Shown here piece after piece: positions 1 to 7,539 of a stretch of 11,071 nt of DNA (position 1 is its first letter; every line of letters begins with the position of its first letter). The notes below the pieces were generated by a model. It worked only from the letters and a program-made list of their open reading frames with translations. It was not told where the DNA came from and ran no database searches. Position numbers and translations under genes: made by a program. Source of the stretch: an uncultured Elusimicrobium sp. (GTDB lineage: Bacteria; Elusimicrobiota; Elusimicrobia; Elusimicrobiales; Elusimicrobiaceae); the NCBI GenBank assembly GCA_946061795.1, contig CAMGSK010000036.1:1-11071 (forward strand), given 5' to 3'.

Positions 1-1992
1 GTGAACGGCATGGAAAATATGTTCAGAAACGGCGTGTTACATTTTGATTACAAAGCGGAAGATTTGGCCCCTGCGGAGGCCGCCGCGCGCAAGCAGCTGG
101 AAAAAGACTTGGCCGCGCTGGTCGCTCTGCCGGACGGCGAGCGCACGTTTGACAACACGGTAATGGCTTATGAACGCGCCTTTGAACGCTACGGAGACGC
201 GCTGGGCATGAGCGGTTTTTTGTCTTATGTTTCCACGGATAAAAAATTCCGCGACGCGGCTTTGGCTCTTCAAATGGAAATGAGCCAATATATGGTGGAC
301 GTGGCCACCCGGCGCGACGTGTACCGCGCCATTAAAGCCTACGCCGACACCAACCCCTCTCTGGAACCGGACCAAGCCTTGCTGCTCAAAGACATGATGA
401 TTGGGTTTAAAAACAGCGGTATGGATTTGAATGACCAAGATTTGGAAACGTTCAAAAAACTCAATAAAGAAAAAGCCCAGTACGTCATTCAGTTTGACAA
501 AAATATTCAGGAGTACAAAGATTATCTGGACGTGACGGAAGAAGAACTCAAAGGCCTGGGCGAAGATTACGTTTCCAAACTGGAAAAAACGCCGGAAGGC
601 AAATACCGCGTGACGTTGGATTATCCCGACTATGTGCCTTTTATGCTCAACTCTGACAGCGACGCCGCCCGCAAAGAATTGGAATTTAAATACAACCGCC
701 GCGGCGGGGAAGAAAACGTGGCCCTGCTTGAGAAAACGCTGACGCTGCGCGGCCAAATCGCGCGGCTTTTGGGGTATAAAAACCACGCGCAGCTGAAGCT
801 GGAAAACCGCATGGCGAAAAGTTCGGACAACGTCATGCGTTTCCTGAAAGATTTGGAAAAACGCTTAAAACCCATGGCCAAAGCGGAAGATAAAAAACTG
901 ATTGCATATAAAAACGAAAAAAAAGGAGCCAAGAGCCGCACGCTTTATCCGTATGAGAGCGGCTACTGGGGCAATAAATACAAAAAAGAAAATTTGGACG
1001 TGGACCCGGAAAAAATCAAAGAATATTTTCCGTCCGAAACGGTGGTGGCGGGCATGTTGGATTTGTTCGGCGGGCTGTTCGGCGTTTCGTTTGAGCCGGC
1101 GGATATCCCGGTGTGGCATCCGGACGTACAAGCGTTTAAAATCGTCAACCGCGACGGCGGGGATTTGGTGGCCTATTTTTACATGGATTTGTATCCGCGC
1201 GAAGGAAAATACAAGCACGCGGCTTGTTTTGACTTAGTAGAAGGACATGAAAAAGAAGACGGCTCCTATCAAACGCCGTTTGTGGCCATTGTGGCCAATA
1301 TGAACAAACCCGCTCCCGGCGTGCCGTCTTTGCTCAAGCACGGGGAAGTGACCACCTTATTCCATGAATTTGGTCATGTGCTGCACAACGCGCTGACCAA
1401 AGCCCGCTACAGCGCCCAGTCCGGCACCAGCGTCAGCTGGGACTTTGTGGAAGCCCCCAGCCAAATGTTGGAGCGGTGGGCGTGGAACCCGCAGGTGCTC
1501 AAAAAGATCAGCAAACATTATAAGACGGGGGAACCTCTGCCCGATGAGACAATAAACAAAATGCTCTCGGCCAAAAATTTCGGCGCGGGCGGCATGTATT
1601 TGCGTCAGAACTTTTTTGCGCAATATGACATGACTCTGCACACGCAGGAAAAAACGCCGGACACGACCAAAACGTATTTTGCTCTGACCAAAAAAATCCG
1701 CGGGCTCCCGCTGACTAAAAATACGTGGCCGCAAGCTTCTTTCGGCCATATTATGGGCGGCTATGACGCGGGATATTACGGGTATTTGTGGTCGGAAGTG
1801 ATTGCGGAAGATTTCTTCGGAGAATTTGAGAAAAACGGCGTTTTTAATCCGGAAACGGGCTTGAAATACCGCCGGGAAATTTTGGAAAAAGGCGGCACGG
1901 TGGAAGAAGAACAGCTGGTAAAAAATTTCCTGGGCCGCAAAGAGAATATCGCTCCGTTCTTAAAATCCATCGGACTGGAGGAAAAGAAATGA
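1..1992 (+). CDS. M3A family zinc oligopeptidase (thimet oligopeptidase/OpdA type)
   Basis: Cytoplasmic metallopeptidase expected to trim short peptides in the late steps of protein and signal-peptide turnover. The zinc site HEFGH lies at residues 455-459, and the third zinc ligand is Glu484 in the block DFVEAPSQ. His583, Tyr588, Tyr592 and Tyr595 reproduce the spacing (0, 5, 9, 12) of the substrate-binding His/Tyr set of thimet oligopeptidase. The N-terminal TFDNT motif (about residues 49-53) and the C-terminal blocks resemble the M3A branch (Dcp, OpdA, thimet) more than PepF. At up to 663 residues it is near family length. There is no signal peptide. The frame is open to the window edge: GTG at 1 is one possible start, ATG at 10 and 19 are others, and an upstream start cannot be excluded. 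Its stop overlaps the next start by 4 nt (ATGA), so translational coupling is likely. Family is sure; exact substrate is not. Confidence 0.93.
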   Translation: MNGMENMFRNGVLHFDYKAEDLAPAEAAARKQLEKDLAALVALPDGERTFDNTVMAYERAFERYGDALGMSGFLSYVSTDKKFRDAALALQMEMSQYMVDVATRRDVYRAIKAYADTNPSLEPDQALLLKDMMIGFKNSGMDLNDQDLETFKKLNKEKAQYVIQFDKNIQEYKDYLDVTEEELKGLGEDYVSKLEKTPEGKYRVTLDYPDYVPFMLNSDSDAARKELEFKYNRRGGEENVALLEKTLTLRGQIARLLGYKNHAQLKLENRMAKSSDNVMRFLKDLEKRLKPMAKAEDKKLIAYKNEKKGAKSRTLYPYESGYWGNKYKKENLDVDPEKIKEYFPSETVVAGMLDLFGGLFGVSFEPADIPVWHPDVQAFKIVNRDGGDLVAYFYMDLYPREGKYKHAACFDLVEGHEKEDGSYQTPFVAIVANMNKPAPGVPSLLKHGEVTTLFHEFGHVLHNALTKARYSAQSGTSVSWDFVEAPSQMLERWAWNPQVLKKISKHYKTGEPLPDETINKMLSAKNFGAGGMYLRQNFFAQYDMTLHTQEKTPDTTKTYFALTKKIRGLPLTKNTWPQASFGHIMGGYDAGYYGYLWSEVIAEDFFGEFEKNGVFNPETGLKYRREILEKGGTVEEEQLVKNFLGRKENIAPFLKSIGLEEKK

Positions 1993-2828
1993 ACGCCATC
2001 ATCGGTATAGACGTAGGCGGGTCCACCACCAAAATTGTGGGATATTATGAAGACGGCTCTTTGATTGGACGTTTGAAGGTGGAAGCCGCCGACCCTCTGA
2101 CTTCGGCCTACGGGGCCTTGGGCAAATTCGTCAACGAGTATAAAATTTCTCTTTCCCAAGTGAAGCAAATCGTTTTGACCGGCGTGGGGTCGTCTTTGTT
2201 TAAAGGAGACGTATATGGCATTCCCGCGCGCAAAGTGGATGAATTCCGGGCCATTGGGCTGGGCGGCTTGGCTTTGTCCAAAAAGAAAGAAGGGCTTATC
2301 GTCAGTATGGGCACGGGCACGGCGTTCGTGCGCGCCGACAAAGACGGCATCCGCCATATCGGCGGTTCCGGCGTCGGGGGCGGCACGGTGCTGGGCTTGT
2401 GCGGGCAGCTGTGCAACGCCCGCTCTTTTGAGACGGTGGTGGAGCTGGCTCACGCGGGGGATTTGAAAAAAGTGGATTTAAATATTTCCGACATTTGCGC
2501 CGGAGACATCGCCACGCTGGCGCCGGACGTGACGGCTTCCAATTTCGGCAAAATGACGGACGGCTGCACCCCGGCGGATTTGGCGCGCGGCGTGTTAAAC
2601 ATGGTGTTTCAAACGATCGGCATGCTGGCCGTTTTCGCCTGCCGCAGCCATGCGGTAAAAGACGTGATTTTAACGGGGACGCTGAGCACGGTGCCCTGCG
2701 CCAAAACATTGTTTAAGCAGGTGGAACGTCTGTACCGGATTAAATTTATTATCCCCCGCCACTCCATTTACGCCACGGCCACGGGAGCGGCGCTGTCCTA
2801 TATTTATGAAAACGGGAAGAAAAAATGA
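1989..2828 (+). CDS. coaW: Type II pantothenate kinase
   Basis: ATP-dependent kinase of the ASKHA fold that phosphorylates pantothenate, the first step of coenzyme A synthesis, in the cytoplasm. Visible motifs follow the Staphylococcus aureus type II enzyme in order: phosphate-1 loop GIDVGGSTTK (residues 6-15), VDEF with the likely catalytic Glu85 (equivalent to S. aureus Glu70), phosphate-2 loop SMGTGT (106-111), a GGSGVGGG turn, and a DVTASNFG block matching DLTAANFG. Its 279 residues are close to the family's 265-280. Start ATG 1989 overlaps the peptidase stop by 4 nt, and its own TGA overlaps the next ATG by 4 nt, so it sits inside an operon. Type II kinases are usually not feedback-inhibited by CoA in S. 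aureus; whether that holds here is unknown. The BadF/BcrAD ATPases share this fold but lack the type II-specific blocks seen here. Confidence 0.88.
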   Translation: MNAIIGIDVGGSTTKIVGYYEDGSLIGRLKVEAADPLTSAYGALGKFVNEYKISLSQVKQIVLTGVGSSLFKGDVYGIPARKVDEFRAIGLGGLALSKKKEGLIVSMGTGTAFVRADKDGIRHIGGSGVGGGTVLGLCGQLCNARSFETVVELAHAGDLKKVDLNISDICAGDIATLAPDVTASNFGKMTDGCTPADLARGVLNMVFQTIGMLAVFACRSHAVKDVILTGTLSTVPCAKTLFKQVERLYRIKFIIPRHSIYATATGAALSYIYENGKKK

Positions 2829-3649
2829 CCCCCTCCCTCTCCGCTTATAAGAAATCCAGCTTCGGGCCTGCGTTTTTGTTTTTGGACAAACGCCGCCGCG
2901 CCGCGCTGGCTTCTTATTATGCGTTTTGCCGCTTAATGGATGATATTGCCGATGAGCCGGGCGTTCAGGACCGCCCTGCGGAACTGGCTTTTTGGCGGGA
3001 AGAGGTGCTCCGCGCTTTGGCGGGGAACGCCCAAACGGATTTAGGCCGGGAAACGGGGAAGATTTCGGCGGAATTTGCCATGGAACCGGACAGATTCTTG
3101 CTGTTAATTGAAGGAATGGAGGCCGACGCGCAAGGCCGCACCTACGCCACTTTTGCCGAATTGGAATGGTATTTATGGCGTGTGGCGGGGATTGTCGGTT
3201 TGGCCACGCTGGATATTGTGGGGATCAAAGGGCACAAAGCCGAGGAATTGGCCCGGGAACTGGGGTTTGCCGTCCAGCTGACCAATATTGTGCGCGACGT
3301 GCATGAGGACGCCTCTCTGGGGCGCGTATATTTGCCGTTGCAGTTGCTGGAGAGCGCCGGGCTGACGCGGCAGGACGTTTTACAAAACGCCGCCCCGGAC
3401 AAACTGGCCGGCGTACTGAAACAAACGGCGCAGCGGGCCAAAGACCATTACCGCCGCGCCGCGCAAATCATGCGCGGGCTTCCCGCGCGCAAAACGCTTC
3501 CCTGCCGGGTAATGGGGTGCGTGTACGGAGCAAATCTTGCTAAAATAGAAAAAACGGATTTTCGGTTTTCCAAAACCGTAAAACTTTCTAAATTTGAAAA
3601 ATTGACGCGGTGCGTGTATGCATTATGTAAAAAAGAGTTTGTGGATTAA
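2825..3649 (+). CDS. Squalene/phytoene synthase family protein (HpnD-like)
   Basis: Head-to-head prenyl transferase of the trans-isoprenoid synthase fold, which joins two C15 or C20 prenyl diphosphates into presqualene diphosphate/squalene or phytoene. Both Mg-diphosphate motifs are intact: DDIAD at residues 39-43 in the context YAFCRLMDDIADE, and QLTNIVRDVHED at 151-162 (Arg157, Asp158, Asp162), followed by a GRVYLP segment. The 274 residues fit HpnD or short CrtB-type enzymes. The second motif and its flank look closest to HpnD, a judgement from memory rather than a search. No HpnC, HpnE, phytoene desaturase or squalene-hopene cyclase is in the window, so the product cannot be named. Start ATG 2825 overlaps coaW by 4 nt; the 3' end overlaps the next gene by 32 nt. 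The last 40 or so residues are Lys/Phe-rich and unlike the core. Confidence 0.85.
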   Translation: MTPSLSAYKKSSFGPAFLFLDKRRRAALASYYAFCRLMDDIADEPGVQDRPAELAFWREEVLRALAGNAQTDLGRETGKISAEFAMEPDRFLLLIEGMEADAQGRTYATFAELEWYLWRVAGIVGLATLDIVGIKGHKAEELARELGFAVQLTNIVRDVHEDASLGRVYLPLQLLESAGLTRQDVLQNAAPDKLAGVLKQTAQRAKDHYRRAAQIMRGLPARKTLPCRVMGCVYGANLAKIEKTDFRFSKTVKLSKFEKLTRCVYALCKKEFVD

Positions 3650-4943
3650 TTTGCCGGTGCTTTGCTTGTGTGCGGCGGCGTACGGACAAAGCCCGCTTTC
3701 GGCTTGCCTGGAACAAGGGAAAAAAGAATTCGCCGGCAAAGATTACGTCCGCGCGCGGTCCACGTTTGAACGTTGTTTGAAAATGGACCAAATGAATGTG
3801 GACGCTTTGCTCAGCTTGGGCGGCGTGTCCATGACGCTGGAAGATCTGCCCGCCGCGCGCGGTTATTTTTTGAACGCGCTGAAGCATATGCAGCGTTCTT
3901 CCCCGTATTTGTCTTATACCTATTCCATGTTGGGAGACATCGCTTTCAAACAACACCAAAACAAAACCGCGCTGGCTTATTATGAACGGTCTTTGTCGTT
4001 CAGCGAGTCCAACGTCAATTCTTTGGTGGGCAAAGCCATTATCATAGAAGCGGGCGGTGATCCCAAATCCGCGGCGCAGATTTATCAGACCGCGCTGGCG
4101 GTGGAGCCGCTGAACGTGGTGGCGCGCAAAAGACTGATTGCCTTGGAGCCCGTGTATTTTACGGACGACGAAACGCTGGAAGCTTTAAAACAGCGTTATG
4201 CCGCCATGCCGGACCAGAAAACCGTTTCCGAAAGAGACAAAGATTTGTTCTCTAAAATCCATTCGGCCGAACAGCGCGGCGGCGCGGCGTATTTAAAAGA
4301 GAAATATTCCCCTTTACCTTCCGACTATACGGTCAAGCTGTTCAAAGACACCGGTTTTGAACGGGAAGTGCTTACGTTGGCCGGGTACAACGCTTTGCAA
4401 AAGCAAATCGGGCAGGACGCCATAGCCGTATTCCAAAAAGCGGGCGTGCGTCTGCAAGACGTGTTTGAACTGCGCAATATGCGCGGGGAAAAAATCTTTT
4501 TGCCGGACAGCACGTTGACCGACGACGGATTTTTTGTATATAACGAAGCCCTGCAGGGCCGGAAAGCCTTTCTGCTCCCCAACGAATCTTCCCGCCAGGA
4601 ACAGGATATCGCTTCTTCCAGAGCGCAAACACTGGAAAAAAGCGGTTATACGGAAATTTCCCGGGAAGAGCTGGCCTGGCTCAAAACAAACACCAATTGC
4701 TCCGAAGATACCCTCCGGCAGTCTTTGGGCTTGTATATTTTGCCGATCAATCAGACGGAAAAGCGCTACTTCGTTTACAATAAGTCCGGCGCTTCCGCCC
4801 AGCGCGGGGTTGCTTGGTATTACGTGGCGAAAATGCGCTCCCGCCGGGATCCTTCCCTGCGCCCGAAAAGCAATGCATATGTACAAGAATATGAGTCGTT
4901 GGGTTATAAGGTGTGTTCTTCCGCCAGCGGCGAATTGCTATAG
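3618..4943 (+). CDS. Exported TPR-repeat protein with unrecognised C-terminal region
   Basis: I do not recognise the whole protein. Residues 1-23 form a signal peptide (KK, then a hydrophobic core ending AAAYG before Gln24), suggesting export by Sec and cleavage by signal peptidase I. Four TPR units can be phased by the Gly/Ala-8, Ala-20, Phe/Tyr-24 and Ala-27 pattern: about residues 27-60, 61-94, 99-132 and 133-166. Unit four has the Pro-32 signature. From about 170 to 441 no known domain is evident; this part is mixed alpha/beta-looking and has two segments that each end in FVYN. TPR repeats usually mediate protein-protein contacts, so a periplasmic or envelope scaffold role is inference. 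ATG 3618 lies 32 nt inside the synthase gene and lacks a strong ribosome binding site, pointing to coupled translation; TTG at 3639 is a weaker alternative because it would shorten the signal peptide. Last gene of the operon. Confidence 0.8.
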   Translation: MHYVKKSLWINLPVLCLCAAAYGQSPLSACLEQGKKEFAGKDYVRARSTFERCLKMDQMNVDALLSLGGVSMTLEDLPAARGYFLNALKHMQRSSPYLSYTYSMLGDIAFKQHQNKTALAYYERSLSFSESNVNSLVGKAIIIEAGGDPKSAAQIYQTALAVEPLNVVARKRLIALEPVYFTDDETLEALKQRYAAMPDQKTVSERDKDLFSKIHSAEQRGGAAYLKEKYSPLPSDYTVKLFKDTGFEREVLTLAGYNALQKQIGQDAIAVFQKAGVRLQDVFELRNMRGEKIFLPDSTLTDDGFFVYNEALQGRKAFLLPNESSRQEQDIASSRAQTLEKSGYTEISREELAWLKTNTNCSEDTLRQSLGLYILPINQTEKRYFVYNKSGASAQRGVAWYYVAKMRSRRDPSLRPKSNAYVQEYESLGYKVCSSASGELL

Positions 4944-4967
4944 CATGGATGGATGTAAAACAGATTA

Positions 4968-5003
4968 AACAAAGCGCGGAATATTGTTCCGCGCTTTGTT
5001 TTT
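4968..5003. terminator. Bidirectional terminator between convergent TPR gene and ligA
   Basis: A perfect 14-bp stem (4968-4981 with 4987-5000) encloses the 5-nt loop TATTG. It is followed on the plus strand by a T-run, 4999-5003. On the minus strand the hairpin begins 1 nt past the ligA stop codon (5002-5004) and is followed by a shorter T-rich stretch (TTTAAT). It can therefore end transcription of both converging units, more strongly on the plus strand. Confidence 0.88.
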
Positions 5004-6987
5004 AACGTCCCAGCAGGTGAAAAAATTCTTCCGGGGTTAAAATTTTTACGCCCAGTTCGTTGGCTTTTTTCAGTTTGCTTCCCGCTGCTTTTGCCGCCAC
5101 CACAAAGGAAGTTTTGGCCGATACGCTTCCGCTGGTTTTTGCGCCGTGTTCACGCGCCAGTTGCTCGGCTTGGGTGCGGGTCATGCCTTCCATTTCGCCG
5201 GTAAACACCACGGTTTTTCCTTCCAGTACGCGGGAAGAAATCTGTTTCTCCGGCTGGGTGAAGTTTAGGCCCGTTTGGCGCAGCAGTTCAATTTGCTCCC
5301 GCGCCGCCGGGTCATGGAAAAAATCATACACGCTTTGGGACACCACCGCGCCTACGTCCGGCACGGACTGCAACGTTTCTGTGGAAGCGTTCATCAAATC
5401 ATCCAGCGTATGAAAACGGTCTGCCAGCACCTCGGAGGTTTTGGCGCCGACAAAAGCAATGCCCAGCGCAAACAACAAGCGGGACAACGGGCGTTTTTTG
5501 CTTTCTTCCAACCCGTCCAACAGATTTTGCGACTTTTTTTCCTTAAAATTTTCCAGAGACAGCAAATGGAAAAAATTCAAATTGTACAAATCCGCAAAGT
5601 TGTTGACGAATCCCCGTTCCACCAGTTCGTCCACCACCGCGTCTCCCATGCCTTCAATGTCCATGGCTCCGCGGCTGGCGTAATGCAGAATACGTCCTTT
5701 GATTTGTGCGGGGCAGGACGGGTTGACGCAGTAATACCCCACTTCGTCTTCTGCCTTATAAACGGGCCGGCCGCAGGAGGGACAGGTTTGGGGAGGGAGC
5801 ACGTCTTCTTTGCCCAAATGTTCGGCTACTTTGATGACTTTGGGAATCACTTCTCCGGCGCGTTCCAGAATAATTTTGTCCCCCACGCGCACGCCCAGGC
5901 GGCGGATTTCGTCAAAATTATGCAGTGTGGCGTTGGAAATAATCACTCCCGCGCAGGACACCGGCTCCACCTGCGCCACCGGCGTGATAACGCCGGAACG
6001 GCCTACGGAAAATAAAATATGATTGACGGTGGTCGTGGCTTGCTCCGCCGGATATTTAAACGCAATGGCCCAGCGGGGACTTTTTGCGGTGTTGCCCAAA
6101 ATGCGCTGTTGGGCAAAATTATTTACTTTGATAACCAGCCCGTCGGTGTCAAAAGGAAGATTTCTTCTCTGTTCGGCAAAATCCCGGTAAAATTTCAAGA
6201 TTTCTTCCAATGAGGACGTTTGCAGCCGCACGGGAGAAGCGGTAAATCCCCAGCAGACGCAGTTTTGTATAAAACGGCTGAAGGAGGGGGCCGTCACCTC
6301 CCCAAACCCGAAAGAATGAACAAAAAATTTCAAAGGTCTTTGCGCCGTGACGGCGGAATCTTTCTGGCGCAGAGAGCCTGCGGCCGCATTGCGGGTGTTG
6401 GCGAATACGGGCTGGTTTTGGGAGGTTTGTTTGGCGTTAAGCGCGGCCAAATCTTTTTTATCCAAATAAATTTCTCCGCGTATTTCCAGCAATCCCTTGG
6501 GAGCTCCGTCCAGATGGTGGGGAATATCTTTTATGGCCAGCACGTTGGCAGTCACGTCCTCTCCCGTTTTTCCGTCGCCGCGGCTGGCGGCCGTGGTCAG
6601 CTGCCCGTCGGTATAGCTTAAGGAGCAGGACACTCCGTCTATTTTGGCTTCCAGCACCATGTCAAAAGAGGAATCATTCAAAATTTTGGCGCAGCGTTCG
6701 TGCCAGGCGCGCACGTCTTCTTCGTTGTAAGAATTGTCCAAGCTCATCATGGGGGCCGCATGCCGTACGGGCGCAAAAGACGCGCTGGCCCGTCCGCCTA
6801 TTTTTTGGGTGGGAGAATCCGTCTGCGCATATTGAGGATATTGGGCTTCCAGTTCCTTGAGTTTCTGGTAAAGCTGGTCGTACTGCGTGTCGGACAAAAC
6901 AGGGTCGTCCAAATCGTAATAGCGGTGATTGTGGAAATCTATTTCTTTGCGCAGCCGCGCGATTTCTTCGGCGGGACTAAAGGCCAT
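5002..6987 (-). CDS. ligA: NAD-dependent DNA ligase LigA
   Basis: Seals nicks with 5'-phosphate and 3'-hydroxyl ends using NAD+ as AMP donor, in replication and repair. All domains of the bacterial enzyme are present in order: Ia domain with the NMN-binding segment (about residues 18-40, including Tyr23, Asp33, Tyr36, Asp37); adenylation domain with the KIDG motif, catalytic Lys115; OB fold; a Cys4 zinc finger (Cys402, Cys405, Cys420, Cys425); the helix-hairpin-helix region (about 435-575); and a C-terminal BRCT domain (about 586-661). Its 661 residues compare with 671 in Escherichia coli. ATG 6987 is preceded by a G-rich stretch (CCGGGGG on the minus strand) as ribosome binding site. It lies 12 nt downstream of nusB, so the two are almost certainly cotranscribed. 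No defect seen. Confidence 0.97.
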   Translation of the reverse strand: MAFSPAEEIARLRKEIDFHNHRYYDLDDPVLSDTQYDQLYQKLKELEAQYPQYAQTDSPTQKIGGRASASFAPVRHAAPMMSLDNSYNEEDVRAWHERCAKILNDSSFDMVLEAKIDGVSCSLSYTDGQLTTAASRGDGKTGEDVTANVLAIKDIPHHLDGAPKGLLEIRGEIYLDKKDLAALNAKQTSQNQPVFANTRNAAAGSLRQKDSAVTAQRPLKFFVHSFGFGEVTAPSFSRFIQNCVCWGFTASPVRLQTSSLEEILKFYRDFAEQRRNLPFDTDGLVIKVNNFAQQRILGNTAKSPRWAIAFKYPAEQATTTVNHILFSVGRSGVITPVAQVEPVSCAGVIISNATLHNFDEIRRLGVRVGDKIILERAGEVIPKVIKVAEHLGKEDVLPPQTCPSCGRPVYKAEDEVGYYCVNPSCPAQIKGRILHYASRGAMDIEGMGDAVVDELVERGFVNNFADLYNLNFFHLLSLENFKEKKSQNLLDGLEESKKRPLSRLLFALGIAFVGAKTSEVLADRFHTLDDLMNASTETLQSVPDVGAVVSQSVYDFFHDPAAREQIELLRQTGLNFTQPEKQISSRVLEGKTVVFTGEMEGMTRTQAEQLAREHGAKTSGSVSAKTSFVVAAKAAGSKLKKANELGVKILTPEEFFHLLGR

Positions 6988-6999
6988 AACGCCCCCGGA

Positions 7000-7377
7000 T
7001 TATTTGCGTTCTTTTTTCAACTGGTCCAAAAGGCCGTTGATGAATTTGCCGGAATTGTCGGTGGAATATTTTTTGGCCAGTTCAATGGCTTCGTCTATGA
7101 CCGCCGGAGCGGGTGTCTTTTCCGCGCTGAACACCAGTTCGTAAGCCGCCATGCGCAAAATGGCTCTGTCCACCACGGACATGCGTTCTATCGTCCAGTT
7201 GCGGGCATATTTGGAAACCAAGGCGTCTATTTTCGTCAGATGACGGACGGTGCCGTCCACCAAATCTTGGCAGAAAGGGAAGTTGTCCCCCAGTTCGCGT
7301 TCAAAATCCAGGGCGTAAGGAGACACTTGTTCTCCTCCCAAAATTTTGGCGCTGTCGGCGTAGTACAGACATTGCAA
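7000..7377 (-). CDS. nusB: Transcription antitermination factor NusB, body of the gene (N-terminus cut off by in-frame TGA)
   Basis: NusB binds boxA RNA together with NusE (ribosomal protein S10) in rRNA antitermination complexes. The family hallmarks are clear: VDRAILRMAAYEL, the DEAIELAKKY block and the C-terminal KFINGLLD. The open frame given here starts at TTG 7377, which encodes the Leu of the conserved ALQ.LY motif, so it is almost certainly not the natural start. The natural start is ATG 7410, with an AGAGG ribosome binding site; from there the protein would read MSNRRMA, TGA, ECALQCLYY, 136 codons in all. Compare Bacillus subtilis RRTAREKALQALF: the TGA sits exactly at the conserved Arg. 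The first of two genes with ligA. Either the gene is nonsense-mutated, the base is wrong, or the codon is read through. Identity is certain; integrity of the product is not. Confidence 0.9.
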   Translation of the reverse strand: MQCLYYADSAKILGGEQVSPYALDFERELGDNFPFCQDLVDGTVRHLTKIDALVSKYARNWTIERMSVVDRAILRMAAYELVFSAEKTPAPAVIDEAIELAKKYSTDNSGKFINGLLDQLKKERK

Positions 7378-7386
7378 AGCGCATTC

Positions 7387-7410
7387 TCAGGCCATTCTCC
7401 GGTTGCTCAT
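7387..7410 (-). pseudogene. nusB: Detached first codons of nusB ending in TGA
   Basis: On the minus strand ATG at 7410-7408 opens MSNRRMA, followed by TGA at 7389-7387. This is the same frame as the nusB body, 11 codons upstream of TTG 7377. The RRxARExALQ block of NusB continues straight across the stop, so no indel is needed; a single base change from CGA or AGA explains it. The 24-bp piece carries the only good ribosome binding site of the gene. Confidence 0.82.
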
Positions 7411-7415
7411 GGGTT

Positions 7416-7421
7416 CCCTCT
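7416..7421 (-). promoter_or_regulatory. nusB ribosome binding site
   Basis: The minus strand reads AGAGGG at 7421-7416, leaving 5 nt before ATG 7410. It fixes the natural nusB start upstream of the in-frame TGA. No comparable site precedes TTG 7377 or any later in-frame start near it. Confidence 0.7.
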
Positions 7422-7441
7422 GCTTCGTCTGAAGATACTTT

Positions 7442-7452
7442 ATTTTACTATA
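7442..7452 (-). promoter_or_regulatory. Possible -10 region for nusB-ligA
   Basis: The minus strand carries TATAGT (7452-7447) overlapping TAAAAT (7447-7442), about 35 nt upstream of the nusB ATG. I see no convincing -35 hexamer at 16-18 nt, so this is a weak call based on position and AT richness alone. Confidence 0.35.
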
Positions 7453-7539
7453 TTTGGGCCGCCGCGCGCAGGCGCGTAAACGGATTATTTCGCTTCTTTT
7501 GGTCCCAGAGGGGACATAGGTCTTTATTTGCCGGGTTGT

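Noticed and set aside
37..786. A 249-codon minus-strand open frame inside the M3 peptidase gene
   Set aside because: Antisense shadow of a well-supported gene; Phe/Val/His-rich composition without any motif.
5275..6015. A 246-codon open frame on the plus strand inside ligA
   Set aside because: It is antisense to a complete, clearly functional ligA, and its composition is that of a shadow frame.
7387..7389. Selenocysteine or UGA-as-Trp/Gly decoding for the nusB TGA
   Set aside because: The family has Arg here, not Cys; no clear SECIS-like stem follows; coaW and the peptidase end normally at TGA, and no other conserved gene here has an internal TGA. Ordinary mutation or error is simpler.
6700..7479. 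A 259-codon plus-strand open frame across ligA and nusB
   Set aside because: Antisense to the starts of both conserved genes; no ribosome binding site or recognisable domain.
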